Shown piece by piece: positions 18,284 through 24,983 of a stretch of 38,788 bases of DNA. The notes under the pieces were generated by a model that saw nothing but the letters and a program-made list of their open reading frames with translations, ran no database searches and was not told the origin of the DNA. The DNA lies in the NCBI GenBank assembly GCA_013152485.1, contig JAADGG010000001.1, forward strand, positions 1-38,788. Direction: 5' to 3'. Made by a program: the position numbers and the translations under genes. The stretch comes from Nitrospirota bacterium (lineage in GTDB: Bacteria; Nitrospirota; Thermodesulfovibrionia; Thermodesulfovibrionales; JdFR-85). Numbering within the stretch: the first letter of the stretch is position 1; the number at the start of each line of letters is the position of its first letter.

Positions 18284-18432
18284 GACCTGCACCAAGTCTG
18301 CTGAAATTTCGCCCGGGTCCAGAGACGAGAAAAACGGAGCTCCTCCGGAAACAGTCCGTCAGGATCTTCACACCTACGAGTTCCTGCACCAGGCCTGGAC
18401 CGCATGGATACCGGGATACCGGGGAAAGATAT

Positions 18433-18452
18433 CCGGCCGTCCCCCCGGCCGG
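18433..18452 (-). other. GC hairpin in the 18284-18619 intergenic stretch
   Basis: CCGGCC-8 nt-GGCCGG forms a perfect 6-bp stem. The region between the frame-corrected methyltransferase end and the kinase start (about 335 bp) holds this hairpin and short repeats of ATACCGG, and nothing I can recognise as a gene. It may end the cbiA-methyltransferase transcript. Confidence 0.3.
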
Positions 18453-18464
18453 AACCGAACTCCC

Positions 18465-19337
18465 CTACATTACGGCTCTCCCTCGGCTGAGCCCCTTTGT
18501 TGCTGGCTTCAGAATCCATAAAACCCACCTCTTTTTTCTCTTGTAAACGCCCCGGCCGCAGCGGTTCTGAAACGTCACCTGTCCACATTTTAACATAACC
18601 AGGCTCGTCGAAGGACCACCTAATCGGCAAAGAACGAGGCCGCCTCCTCGGTGTACGAACCGCTCTTCTCGTAAATATAGAGAGGCCTTTCCACCTTCAA
18701 CTCCACGCCACCGCCCTTGACGGCCTCTATGAGCACCATGGTCGCCCCGGAGGAGGACGAACCTCATCCTCTTCGGCTCGAGCAGAAACTCCTTCATCGT
18801 ATGTACCACTTCACTGAGCCGGAACGGGTGGTAAACCATGAAGAGCCTCCCCCTCGTCTTCAGGAGCGCAGAAGACGCCCTCATGAGGTCCGCCAGGGTG
18901 AGCTTGATCTCGTGTCTCGCAACGGCCCTTTCATCAAAGGGACTGACCTTCCCGGTACCGGGCCTTCTGAAGGGCGGGTTGGATACAACGGCGTCGAACC
19001 CCTCCATAAGGTCGGGGTGTCCATTGGAGGTTACGGCAGAGACGTCGGCCTCAAGCACCTGAACCCTCTCCTCGAGCCGGTTGAGCACTATGTTCCGCCC
19101 CGAGAGTGCGGACAGTTCCCTCTGGATCTCGATCAGCAGAACCCTTATCCATGAATACCTCGCTGCAAGTACAAGCCCGACAACACCCGAACCGGCGCCG
19201 ATGTCGGCGACCTTCCTGACTCTCCTGGAGAGCTTCGCATACCCTGCAAGCAGCACTGAGTCGATGGAAAACCTGTAGCCGTTCATCCGCTGATACAGCC
19301 TTACGCCGCAGATGCTGTCGAGCGTGAGGTCATCCAT
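18465..19337 (-). CDS. trmN6: TrmN6-like tRNA1(Val) adenine-N6-methyltransferase, frameshifted near its 3' end
   Basis: Class I SAM methyltransferase of the TrmN6 (YfiC) type: MNGYRFSIDSVLLAGYA, ADIGAGSGVVGLVLA (SAM-binding loop) and the catalytic SNPPFRRPG. The family modifies A37 of tRNA1(Val) in E. coli. The literal ORF is 290 aa and ends in an Arg/Gly-rich tail unlike any relative. In the next frame the expected C-terminus is intact: GATMVLIEAVKGGGVELKVE, then IYEKSGSYTEEAASFFAD, stopping at 18622-18620 (about 239 aa, the family length). The break is near 18744-18760, where a 2-nt loss would turn a CAC codon context into the observed CCTCCTCC. It overlaps the cbiA stop by 8 bp (ATGGATGA), so translation is coupled. 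Real mutation or assembly error cannot be told apart here. Confidence 0.85.
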   Translation of the reverse strand: MDDLTLDSICGVRLYQRMNGYRFSIDSVLLAGYAKLSRRVRKVADIGAGSGVVGLVLAARYSWIRVLLIEIQRELSALSGRNIVLNRLEERVQVLEADVSAVTSNGHPDLMEGFDAVVSNPPFRRPGTGKVSPFDERAVARHEIKLTLADLMRASSALLKTRGRLFMVYHPFRLSEVVHTMKEFLLEPKRMRFVLLRGDHGAHRGRQGRWRGVEGGKASLYLREERFVHRGGGLVLCRLGGPSTSLVMLKCGQVTFQNRCGRGVYKRKKRWVLWILKPATKGLSRGRAVM

Positions 19338-20649
19338 GAATGAACCCCCTCCCGCCGAGATACAGGTGTATGTAGCTGCCGATCGTGTTCAAATGCCTGT
19401 AGCCGCAGCTCGTGCCGGTTCCTTGAACGGGGGAGGCGCTGTAGATCCTCTCGACGTGTCCGGGCATGGGGTCTATGTCGGAATAGTGGAATTCGTGGCC
19501 CCTCACACGGTCGCCCTTTCTTCCCACAAGGCAGTCACTCGAGAGAGAGACCTCCCTGTAGCCGAGCCTCAACCCCTTTCTCCTCATGCTCGCCCTCGTT
19601 GGAAAGACCCCGGCCATGGGATAAAACACGCCGTCAAAGTCGTGGATACCCTCGGTAAGATACATGAATCCTCCGCATTCCGCATACGTGTAACCGCCCG
19701 ACAGGCACCACCGCCTTACGGACTCCCTCATCTGGACGTTTTCCGACAGACTCCCGGCATGAAGCTCCGGATATCCCCCGCCAAGGCAGAGAACGCCCAC
19801 GCCTTCAGGAAGTGCCTCGTCACTCAACGGGCTGAAGAAGACGAGTTCTGCACCCTGAGCCTTCAGGGTCTCCAGGAAGTCGACATAATAAAAAGAGAAC
19901 GCCCTGTCCCTGGCAACGGCAATCCTTACGCCATCCAGCCTCTCCGTCGCCCCCCGTACAGGACCACCTGCTTCGGGAACCTCATAGTCGATCGCTCCCA
20001 CCAGTCTCTCGATGTCTACGTTCTTCTCGATGAAGCCGGCGAGCCTTTCCACGTCTGCCTCTCTCAGCGGGGCCTCGTCGGCAGTGTGAAGACCGAGATG
20101 CCTGTGAGGAATAGCGACCGATTCATCCGCGGGAAGAAAGCCGAGGATTTCGACCCCCTCGACCCTCTTCATCCCCTCGGATATCATATCCCTGTGCCTC
20201 CGGCTGGAGACCCGGTTGAAGATGACGCCTGAAACCCTGACGCCTCCGTAGTCCCGGAACCCCTTGACCACGGCTGCTGCAGATTCGGCCATGGAACGCG
20301 CATCCACGATCAGGACAACAGGCAGCCCGAGGAGTTCGGAGACCGACGCGGAAGAACCGACGCCGCCGTCATAAAGCCCCATCACTCCCTCGACAACGGC
20401 TACATCCGCGTCAGTGCATTTCTCGACAAAGAGGCGTCTAACATAGTCGCCGCCGGTCATCCATATGTCGAGATTGTAGGATTCGGCTCCGCAGACAAGA
20501 CCATGCAGCCCCGGGTCTATGAAGTCGGGACCGACCTTGAAGGGCTGCACACTGAGCCCCCGCCTTCTCAGTGCAGCCATCACGCCCATGGAGACCGTCG
20601 TCTTGCCTGCCCCGCTGTGTGCCGCACCGATCATGAAGGCCTTTGTCAC
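19330..20649 (-). CDS. cbiA: Cobyrinate a,c-diamide synthase
   Basis: Amidates the a and c carboxylates of (hydrogeno)cobyrinate with glutamine and ATP, a step of corrin synthesis. The N-terminal dethiobiotin-synthetase-like P-loop reads GAAHSGAGKTTVSMGVMAAL, followed by VQPFKVGPDFIDPGLH and VVEGVMGLYDG. The C-terminal class I glutamine amidotransferase has GGGYPELHAG, the nucleophile in TYAECGGFMYL and the histidine segment GHEFHYSDI. Length 439 aa is normal. The GTG at 20649 has GGGAG 6 nt upstream. The methyltransferase gene downstream overlaps it by 8 bp. No other corrin genes lie in the window. A Ni-sirohydrochlorin (CfbB) role is unlikely outside methanogens. Confidence 0.93.
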   Translation of the reverse strand: MTKAFMIGAAHSGAGKTTVSMGVMAALRRRGLSVQPFKVGPDFIDPGLHGLVCGAESYNLDIWMTGGDYVRRLFVEKCTDADVAVVEGVMGLYDGGVGSSASVSELLGLPVVLIVDARSMAESAAAVVKGFRDYGGVRVSGVIFNRVSSRRHRDMISEGMKRVEGVEILGFLPADESVAIPHRHLGLHTADEAPLREADVERLAGFIEKNVDIERLVGAIDYEVPEAGGPVRGATERLDGVRIAVARDRAFSFYYVDFLETLKAQGAELVFFSPLSDEALPEGVGVLCLGGGYPELHAGSLSENVQMRESVRRWCLSGGYTYAECGGFMYLTEGIHDFDGVFYPMAGVFPTRASMRRKGLRLGYREVSLSSDCLVGRKGDRVRGHEFHYSDIDPMPGHVERIYSASPVQGTGTSCGYRHLNTIGSYIHLYLGGRGFIHG

Positions 20650-20766
20650 GACCCGCTCCCTTCTGCAGACGAAATATTTCCCTCTGTAACCAATGCATCC
20701 CGAACCATAAACCGTCAGGCAAGGACCTGCTCTGCTTGCCGGACGGTCCCGATCTCGAACAGATAA

Positions 20767-20774
20767 ATTATAGC
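20767..20774 (-). promoter_or_regulatory. Extended -10 promoter for cbiA
   Basis: On the minus strand TGC-TATAAT (perfect -10 with an upstream TG) lies about 118 bp before the cbiA GTG. I see no matching -35, which extended -10 promoters can tolerate. Confidence 0.45.
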
Positions 20775-20801
20775 AAAAATCCCGCCTCGGGCTCTCGTCA
20801 T

Positions 20802-20840
20802 CCTAAAGTTACCACCCTGAAAAAAACCTAAAATTACCAC
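20802..20840 (+). repeat. Two tandem 14-bp repeats abutting the cytochrome -35
   Basis: CCTAAAGTTACCAC (20802-20815) and CCTAAAATTACCAC (20827-20840) match at 13 of 14 positions with a 25-bp period, and the second copy ends immediately before TTGACA. They lie between the divergent cbiA and cytochrome promoters. They look like paired operator sites; a remnant end of a transposable element is the alternative. Confidence 0.6.
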
Positions 20841-20870
20841 TTGACATATTCTGTTTTTTTTGTGTATATT
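20841..20870 (+). promoter_or_regulatory. Strong sigma70-type promoter of the cytochrome gene
   Basis: TTGACA (20841-20846), an 18-bp spacer containing a T8 run, and TATATT (20865-20870) predict a start near 20877. This leaves a leader of about 220 nt before the cytochrome GTG, unusually long for a small gene. A TGTCAA at 20876-20881 mirrors the -35 hexamer. Confidence 0.65.
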
Positions 20871-20876
20871 TCAATT

Positions 20877-21099
20877 GTCAAATACAAAGAAAAGGCGTTT
20901 GTTTCAAGGGGGTTAATCTTATCCATGCATCATGATGAGGAAGCGGTCTGTTCCGCTGGCGGTTTGCAGTTCCGCGGGTTCACCTCAACCATTGCTGAAA
21001 TGTCGTATTTACTCCTTACTTAAGCTTAATGGCATAAGTTTTGTATAAATTTATGTCGAGCAGCAAACAATATCCTACTATGAAAGGAGGTGAAATTAG
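20877..21099 (+). promoter_or_regulatory. Long cytochrome leader with an anti-Shine-Dalgarno segment
   Basis: The leader holds alternative small stems (AGCGG/CCGCT and GCGG/CCGC around 20941-20976, GGTT/AACC around 20978-20990). TTCACCTC at 20979-20986 is perfectly complementary to GAGGTGAA at 21087-21094, which is the ribosome-binding site itself. The ribosome-binding site, AAAGGAGGTGA, is as strong as they come. The 60-aa track ORF over this stretch has no ribosome-binding site and looks spurious. Confidence 0.4.
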
Positions 21100-21414
21100 G
21101 TGAAGAAACTGCTTATTTTAGCGATCATCCTGACTTTTGCACTTGCCTTTATCGGAACTTCCCTCGCTGTCCCCCCTGGAAAAACCGTTGAGTTTACCAA
21201 ATCTCCTATGGGCAAGGTCGTATTCTCCGGCAAGATACACGCAGATGCCGGCAAGAAATGCACTGACTGTCATCCGAAGATCTTCACGATGAAAAAGGGA
21301 GCAGACAAGATAACCATGAAAGACATCTATGCCGGCAAGTTCTGCGGAACCTGCCACAACGGCAAGGTCGCATTTGATGCAAAAAGCGGCTGTATGAAAT
21401 GCCACAAGAAGTAG
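21100..21414 (+). CDS. Periplasmic c7-type triheme cytochrome
   Basis: A 104-aa protein with a Sec signal peptide (KKLLILAIILTFALAFIGTSLA, cleaved near residue 23) and three CxxCH haem-attachment motifs: CTDCH, CGTCH and CMKCH. The spacing and the text IFTMKKGADKITMKDIYAGK then CGTCHNGKVAF fit the c(7)-type triheme family, whose members carry electrons in the periplasm of metal- and sulfur-cycling bacteria. Only four histidines exist in the mature protein; three are proximal ligands, leaving one (FSGKIH) as distal ligand. The family often reads FSH where this reads FSG. The other two haems would need methionine, lysine or no sixth ligand. Start is a GTG 9 nt after AGGAGG. It is monocistronic, with its own promoter and terminator. 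Confidence 0.9.
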   Translation: MKKLLILAIILTFALAFIGTSLAVPPGKTVEFTKSPMGKVVFSGKIHADAGKKCTDCHPKIFTMKKGADKITMKDIYAGKFCGTCHNGKVAFDAKSGCMKCHKK

Positions 21415-21442
21415 CAATAAAGACACAGTGCATTCAACAGAA

Positions 21443-21487
21443 AGAAAGAGAAGAGGGCTCCGGAATCCGGAGCCCTCTTCTCTTTCT
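21443..21487. terminator. Bidirectional terminator between the cytochrome gene and ilvE
   Basis: A perfect 21-bp inverted repeat (AGAAAGAGAAGAGGGCTCCGG / CCGGAGCCCTCTTCTCTTTCT, first 20 bases shown matching throughout) has a 3-nt AAT loop. The purine-rich base gives a U-rich tail in both directions. It lies between convergent stops at 21414 and 21517. Confidence 0.9.
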
Positions 21488-21516
21488 GCCACCGAGACGC
21501 TCGGTGCGCTGTATAG

Positions 21517-22431
21517 CTATATAAGGGTCAACCATTCCCTGTATCTCTCGTTCTCTCCCCGTACGATGCTGAAAAATATGTCCTGAAGCCTCCTGGTGAT
21601 CTCGCCCGGGGTACCGTCACCGATAGGCCTTCCATCGAGTTCCCTTATCGGGGTCACCTCCGCCGCCGTTCCCGTGAAGAAGGCCTCGTCTGAAACATAA
21701 ACCTCGTCCCTGGTAAAGCGTTCCTCGATGGTCTCGATCCCTTCGTTTTCGGCAATGGCTATCATGCTGTTTCTCGTTATCCCCTCGAGAATGGAGGTGA
21801 GAGGAGTGGTCTTCAACCGGCCGCCTCTTGCAATGAAGATGTTTTCACCGCTTCCCTCGGAGACGAAACCCTCGGTATCGAGCATGAGGGCCTCGTCGTA
21901 ACCGCATGCTATGGCCTCTTTCTTGGCCAGCTGGGAGTTGACATAGTAACCGCACACCTTTCCGTGTGACATGCTCGAGTTCACATGATTCCTCACGAAA
22001 GAAGAGGTCTTCACCTTTATTCCCTTTCTGAGTCCCTCGTCCCCGAGATACGTGCCCCAGGGCCATACAGCGATAGAGACCCTTACGGGATTGCCCTTGG
22101 GATAGAGCCCCATGGCACCATACCCTATATAGACAAGGGGCCTTATGTAACACTCCTTCATGCCGTTGACCTTGACGGTCGTTACGATGGCCTCCTCAAT
22201 CTGCTCTTCGGTATACGGGATGTCTATGAGGAAGATCTTCGCCGACTTGAAGAGCCTCTCGACGTGCTCCCTAAGCCTGAATATGGCAGGTCCGTCCACG
22301 GTCTCGTAACATCTTATTCCCTCGAATATGCCGAGCCCGTAGTGCATGGTGTGCGTGAGGACGTGGACCCTTGCATCGTCCCAGTCGACCAGCTCTCCGT
22401 CCATCCATATCTTCTCGGTCTTTTCAAGCAT
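21517..22431 (-). CDS. ilvE: Branched-chain amino acid aminotransferase
   Basis: PLP-dependent fold-type IV transaminase for the last step of Val, Leu and Ile synthesis. The N-terminus [20 protein letters not shown] and [18 protein letters not shown] is typical. [15 protein letters not shown], the PLP-lysine region [19 protein letters not shown], and [23 protein letters not shown] follow, then [16 protein letters not shown]. Length 304 aa is standard. No ribosome-binding site precedes the ATG; instead a TTGACA and TTAAAT/TTTAAA pair places the transcription start within a few nucleotides of the ATG, suggesting a leaderless message. It converges on the cytochrome gene across a shared terminator. 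Confidence 0.95.
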   Translation of the reverse strand: MLEKTEKIWMDGELVDWDDARVHVLTHTMHYGLGIFEGIRCYETVDGPAIFRLREHVERLFKSAKIFLIDIPYTEEQIEEAIVTTVKVNGMKECYIRPLVYIGYGAMGLYPKGNPVRVSIAVWPWGTYLGDEGLRKGIKVKTSSFVRNHVNSSMSHGKVCGYYVNSQLAKKEAIACGYDEALMLDTEGFVSEGSGENIFIARGGRLKTTPLTSILEGITRNSMIAIAENEGIETIEERFTRDEVYVSDEAFFTGTAAEVTPIRELDGRPIGDGTPGEITRRLQDIFFSIVRGENERYREWLTLI

Positions 22432-22438
22432 GTTGTAT

Positions 22439-22468
22439 ATTTAAACAGTAACGAGCACGCAGTGTCAA
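22439..22468 (-). promoter_or_regulatory. ilvE promoter, probably leaderless
   Basis: Minus strand: perfect TTGACA (22468-22463), then TTTAAA after 17 bp or TTAAAT after 18 bp. The predicted start falls at about 22431-22434, on or 1-3 nt before the ilvE ATG. Confidence 0.5.
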
Positions 22469-22562
22469 CCTTCGGCGGGTTATTTCCCTGCACCGGCGCA
22501 CCCTGCAGCACTGCACCCCGCAACCGCAACACGGATAGCAGATAAGTATGCAGAGATTGCCG

Positions 22563-22568
22563 TATAAT
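22563..22568 (+). promoter_or_regulatory. -10 element for the phospholipase D gene
   Basis: A perfect TATAAT lies 30 bp before the ATG. I find no convincing -35 at the correct spacing. Confidence 0.35.
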
Positions 22569-22597
22569 GAAACTATGGCACGACTCCAAGAGCGGCG

Positions 22598-23764
22598 ATG
22601 AGCTTTGAAAGAAAAAGAATAGAAACCATACTGAAGGAGCGCTTTGTCGAGGGCAACAGGGTGCTGCTTCTGCACCGAGGGCCCGAAACATTCGAGACCA
22701 TCTTCAAGTACCTGGAGAAGGCCTCGGATATCATATGTCTCGAGTTCTACATCTACCGGAACGACGAGACAGGAGAAAGGCTGGCCGAAATACTGAGGAG
22801 AAAGGCATCCGAAGGTGTGCGGGTTTATGTACTCTATGACCACTTCGGCTCGTTCGGAACCCCGCGCGCATTCTGGAAGAGACTGACGAGGGCCGGTATC
22901 GAGGTCAGGGCCTCTCACCCCTTCACGTGGCGGGCTCCCGGAAACTACATAAAGCGGGATCACAAAAAGCTCATCATCATCGACGGGGAGGTCGCCTTCA
23001 CTGGGGGGCTGAACATAGCAAACGAGTACAGCGGTTTCCACCTGCTTCACCATCCCGTCAAGCTGAAAGGCCGGAAACTCTATTCCTGGAGGGACACCGG
23101 CGTCCTGTTGAAAGGTCCTGCCGCGATGGCGCTGTTCGAGTATTTCAGGAAGGCGTGGCGGCTGTGGGCGGGAGACGAGATTTCTTTCGTGAAGACCCCG
23201 CCTTTCTACTCCGACGGATTCCCGGTGATACCCATATTTGCATCTTCGGCCCGCGGCCGCCGGCGCATGAGAAGGCTCCTCTACTGGAGCATAGAGAACG
23301 CGCGGACGGACATTCACCTCACGACGGCCTATTTCACGCCGAGCCTGAGGATGTTGAGTGCACTCAAGAGGGCCGTCAGGAGGGGGGTGCGGGTGAGGCT
23401 CCTGTTGCCAGGAAGAAGCGATGTAGTGGCGGCTCATTACGCCGCCAGGGCCTCGTTCACCAGGCTCCTCCGGTACGGAATAGAGATATACACATACTCC
23501 GGAACAATCCTTCACTCAAAGTCCTACCTCTTCGACACCACTTGGTCCGTAATCGGCTCCGCCAACCTTGACTTCCAGTCCCTGCGGAAAAACGACGAGG
23601 GGAACGTGGGGATACTCGATGAGCGGTTCGGCCGGGAAATGCGCCGCATATTCGAGGACGACGTGCTGATGTCCGAAAAGATAGAGCTCGGAGAGTGGCT
23701 CAAGCGCCCGCTCTGCGAAAAGGCGAAGGAGAGGTTCTTCGCCGCATTCAGGAAACGACTGTGA
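22598..23764 (+). CDS. clsB: Phospholipase D-family cardiolipin synthase (ClsB-like)
   Basis: Transphosphatidylation enzyme that would make cardiolipin from phosphatidylglycerol, membrane-associated on the cytoplasmic side. Two HxKxxxxD motifs are intact: DHKKLIIIDGEVAFTGGLN (about residue 125) and LHSKSYLFDTTWSVIGSANL (about residue 310). Each is followed by the GxxN/GSxN element. There is no N-terminal pair of membrane helices, which separates it from ClsA and puts it with ClsB/YbhO-like proteins (388 aa). The C-terminus is strongly basic (CEKAKERFFAAFRKRL). The gene is divergent from ilvE and followed by the structured leader of the amidase operon. The ribosome-binding site is weak. Confidence 0.88.
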   Translation: MSFERKRIETILKERFVEGNRVLLLHRGPETFETIFKYLEKASDIICLEFYIYRNDETGERLAEILRRKASEGVRVYVLYDHFGSFGTPRAFWKRLTRAGIEVRASHPFTWRAPGNYIKRDHKKLIIIDGEVAFTGGLNIANEYSGFHLLHHPVKLKGRKLYSWRDTGVLLKGPAAMALFEYFRKAWRLWAGDEISFVKTPPFYSDGFPVIPIFASSARGRRRMRRLLYWSIENARTDIHLTTAYFTPSLRMLSALKRAVRRGVRVRLLLPGRSDVVAAHYAARASFTRLLRYGIEIYTYSGTILHSKSYLFDTTWSVIGSANLDFQSLRKNDEGNVGILDERFGREMRRIFEDDVLMSEKIELGEWLKRPLCEKAKERFFAAFRKRL

Positions 23765-23810
23765 CCCTGTTGCATCGCCGCGGACTGTGCATTTTAGGGC
23801 CGAGGGAGTT

Positions 23811-23816
23811 TATAAT
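23811..23816 (+). promoter_or_regulatory. -10 element of the amidase operon
   Basis: A perfect TATAAT with a weak -35 (TGCATT at 17 bp). The start would be near 23823, just before the first leader stem. Confidence 0.4.
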
Positions 23817-23825
23817 ATAAGTTGT

Positions 23826-23954
23826 CCTGCAATCGAGTCGGCAGGAACACGGATACCCAAAGTATATGCACAGGTGTGAGACGGGACGTTGTTCGACGTC
23901 CTCGAAATCACCGGTATCCGTGCACTCGGAGTTACTGTGTCAGGAGGTCGAGAA
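23826..23954 (+). promoter_or_regulatory. Candidate structured RNA switch in the amidase leader
   Basis: Three perfect stems are visible. S1 is CCTGC (23826-30) with GCAGG (23841-45). S2 is the 10-bp CACGGATACC (23848-57) with GGTATCCGTG (23913-22). Inside S2, S3 is GGACGT (23884-89) with ACGTCC (23896-901), loop TGTTCG. The segment TCGACGTCCT (23893-902), which contains the 3' arm of S3, can instead pair with AGGAGGTCGA (23942-51) at 9 of 10 positions. AGGAGG is the only strong ribosome-binding site. S3 and this anti-SD pairing exclude each other. I do not recognise a known riboswitch class. Confidence 0.5.
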
Positions 23955-23969
23955 ATAACCGGTTCTGTG

Positions 23970-24983
23970 ATGACGACGCTGAGGATCTCTGCCATCGCAC
24001 TGATTCTCTTGCTGCTTCCTTATCGTTCTGCGGCTGAGCAGGGAGACGTTACCCTGCGTTACAGCCTGCAGGACGAGATGGTCAGGATAGTCCTGCAGGC
24101 CGAGTCAGCCGGCATGGTCCAGAAGGCCAAGGTACACTCTTCCTATACTCTTGTGAGGGTTGAGTTCCCCCGGGAGTTCAAGCTCTCGGCCCCGCAGGCG
24201 CCCGGATATTTCGAGTACACGCGAAGGGGAACGAACCTGTTTCTCAACATAAAGGGGTTGAAGTGGATAAAGCTTCTCCGGCTCAAGTCTCCGCCGAGGC
24301 TCGTAATAGACGCATATCTCAAAAGCGGCACGGGCAAGGAACTGACCGAACAGAAGCCGGACACAGGAGCAAGAGTGCCGCCGCCGACCCCGAAGGAAGA
24401 AGCGTCCCCGGCGGCAACGGAGAACAGGGTCTCTACAGTGGTGCTCGATCCGGGACACGGCGGTTACGACCTCGGTATTTACGCCGGGGGATACAGTGAG
24501 AAATCGCTTGTCCTCAAGATATCGAGGTCCCTGCGGTACAAGTTACGCAAAGAAGGCAAGAAGGTCTATCTCACGAGGAACGACGACAGGTACAGGTCGC
24601 TGATGAAACGTATACTCTATGTGAGAAAGAGGTCTCCGGACCTCGTCCTCTCGCTCCACATGACGTCGTCGAATCACGTGGCGATATACACCTCCGCCCT
24701 GAAGCAGGTACACGGGGAGGACAGCTATCTCCTGAGAAATGCACAGGCCCCGCATGTAGACGACAGCAGGCTTGTTGCACGGAGGATCGGCTCTTCCATC
24801 ATGCAGGAGCTGAACATAGGCGTCTTCTTCAGGGAACTGGACATCCCGGTGCTCTCATACTCGGATTCAGCGGCCGTATTGATCGAGCTGCCGGGAGCCG
24901 AGTTCTTCGATTACAGCAGAAAGAACATCGAGTTGCTCGTCAACTCGATAGTGGAAGGAATCCTTGCGTATGAGAAAGGGTAG
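23970..24983 (+). CDS. amiC: N-acetylmuramoyl-L-alanine amidase with AMIN-like domain
   Basis: Zinc-dependent periplasmic amidase that splits the glycan-peptide bond of murein. A signal peptide (LRISAIALILLLLPYRSAAE) leads into a beta-rich AMIN-like domain (about residues 25-115), a low-complexity linker (PPPTPKEEASPAA) and an Amidase_3 domain. The zinc ligands are His in DPGHGGYDLG, Glu in GGYSEKSLVL and His in LVLSLHMTSS; the catalytic Glu is in AVLIELPGAEF. The usual SLHxN reads SLHMT, a mild deviation. Starts are ambiguous: ATG 23970, GTG 23967, or an ATA at 23955 lying 7 nt after AGGAGG. The track ORF start (TTG 23889) lies inside the leader hairpin and is unlikely. It is the first gene of an operon with a GerMN protein, murI, rph and rdgB. 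Confidence 0.88.
   Translation: MTTLRISAIALILLLLPYRSAAEQGDVTLRYSLQDEMVRIVLQAESAGMVQKAKVHSSYTLVRVEFPREFKLSAPQAPGYFEYTRRGTNLFLNIKGLKWIKLLRLKSPPRLVIDAYLKSGTGKELTEQKPDTGARVPPPTPKEEASPAATENRVSTVVLDPGHGGYDLGIYAGGYSEKSLVLKISRSLRYKLRKEGKKVYLTRNDDRYRSLMKRILYVRKRSPDLVLSLHMTSSNHVAIYTSALKQVHGEDSYLLRNAQAPHVDDSRLVARRIGSSIMQELNIGVFFRELDIPVLSYSDSAAVLIELPGAEFFDYSRKNIELLVNSIVEGILAYEKG

Noticed and set aside
19312-20232. 306-aa plus-strand ORF
   Set aside because: Antisense to cbiA; no recognisable domain.
20802-20840. Intact insertion sequence ending here
   Set aside because: No transposase ORF, matching inverted end or target duplication is visible around the tandem repeats.
20841-21023. 60-aa ORF in the cytochrome leader
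   Set aside because: Begins in the -35 hexamer of the promoter itself, so it could not be translated from that transcript, and has no ribosome-binding site.
22424-23515. 363-aa minus-strand ORF
   Set aside because: Antisense to the phospholipase D gene, which has both HKD motifs; Arg/Pro/Gly-rich composition of a shadow frame.
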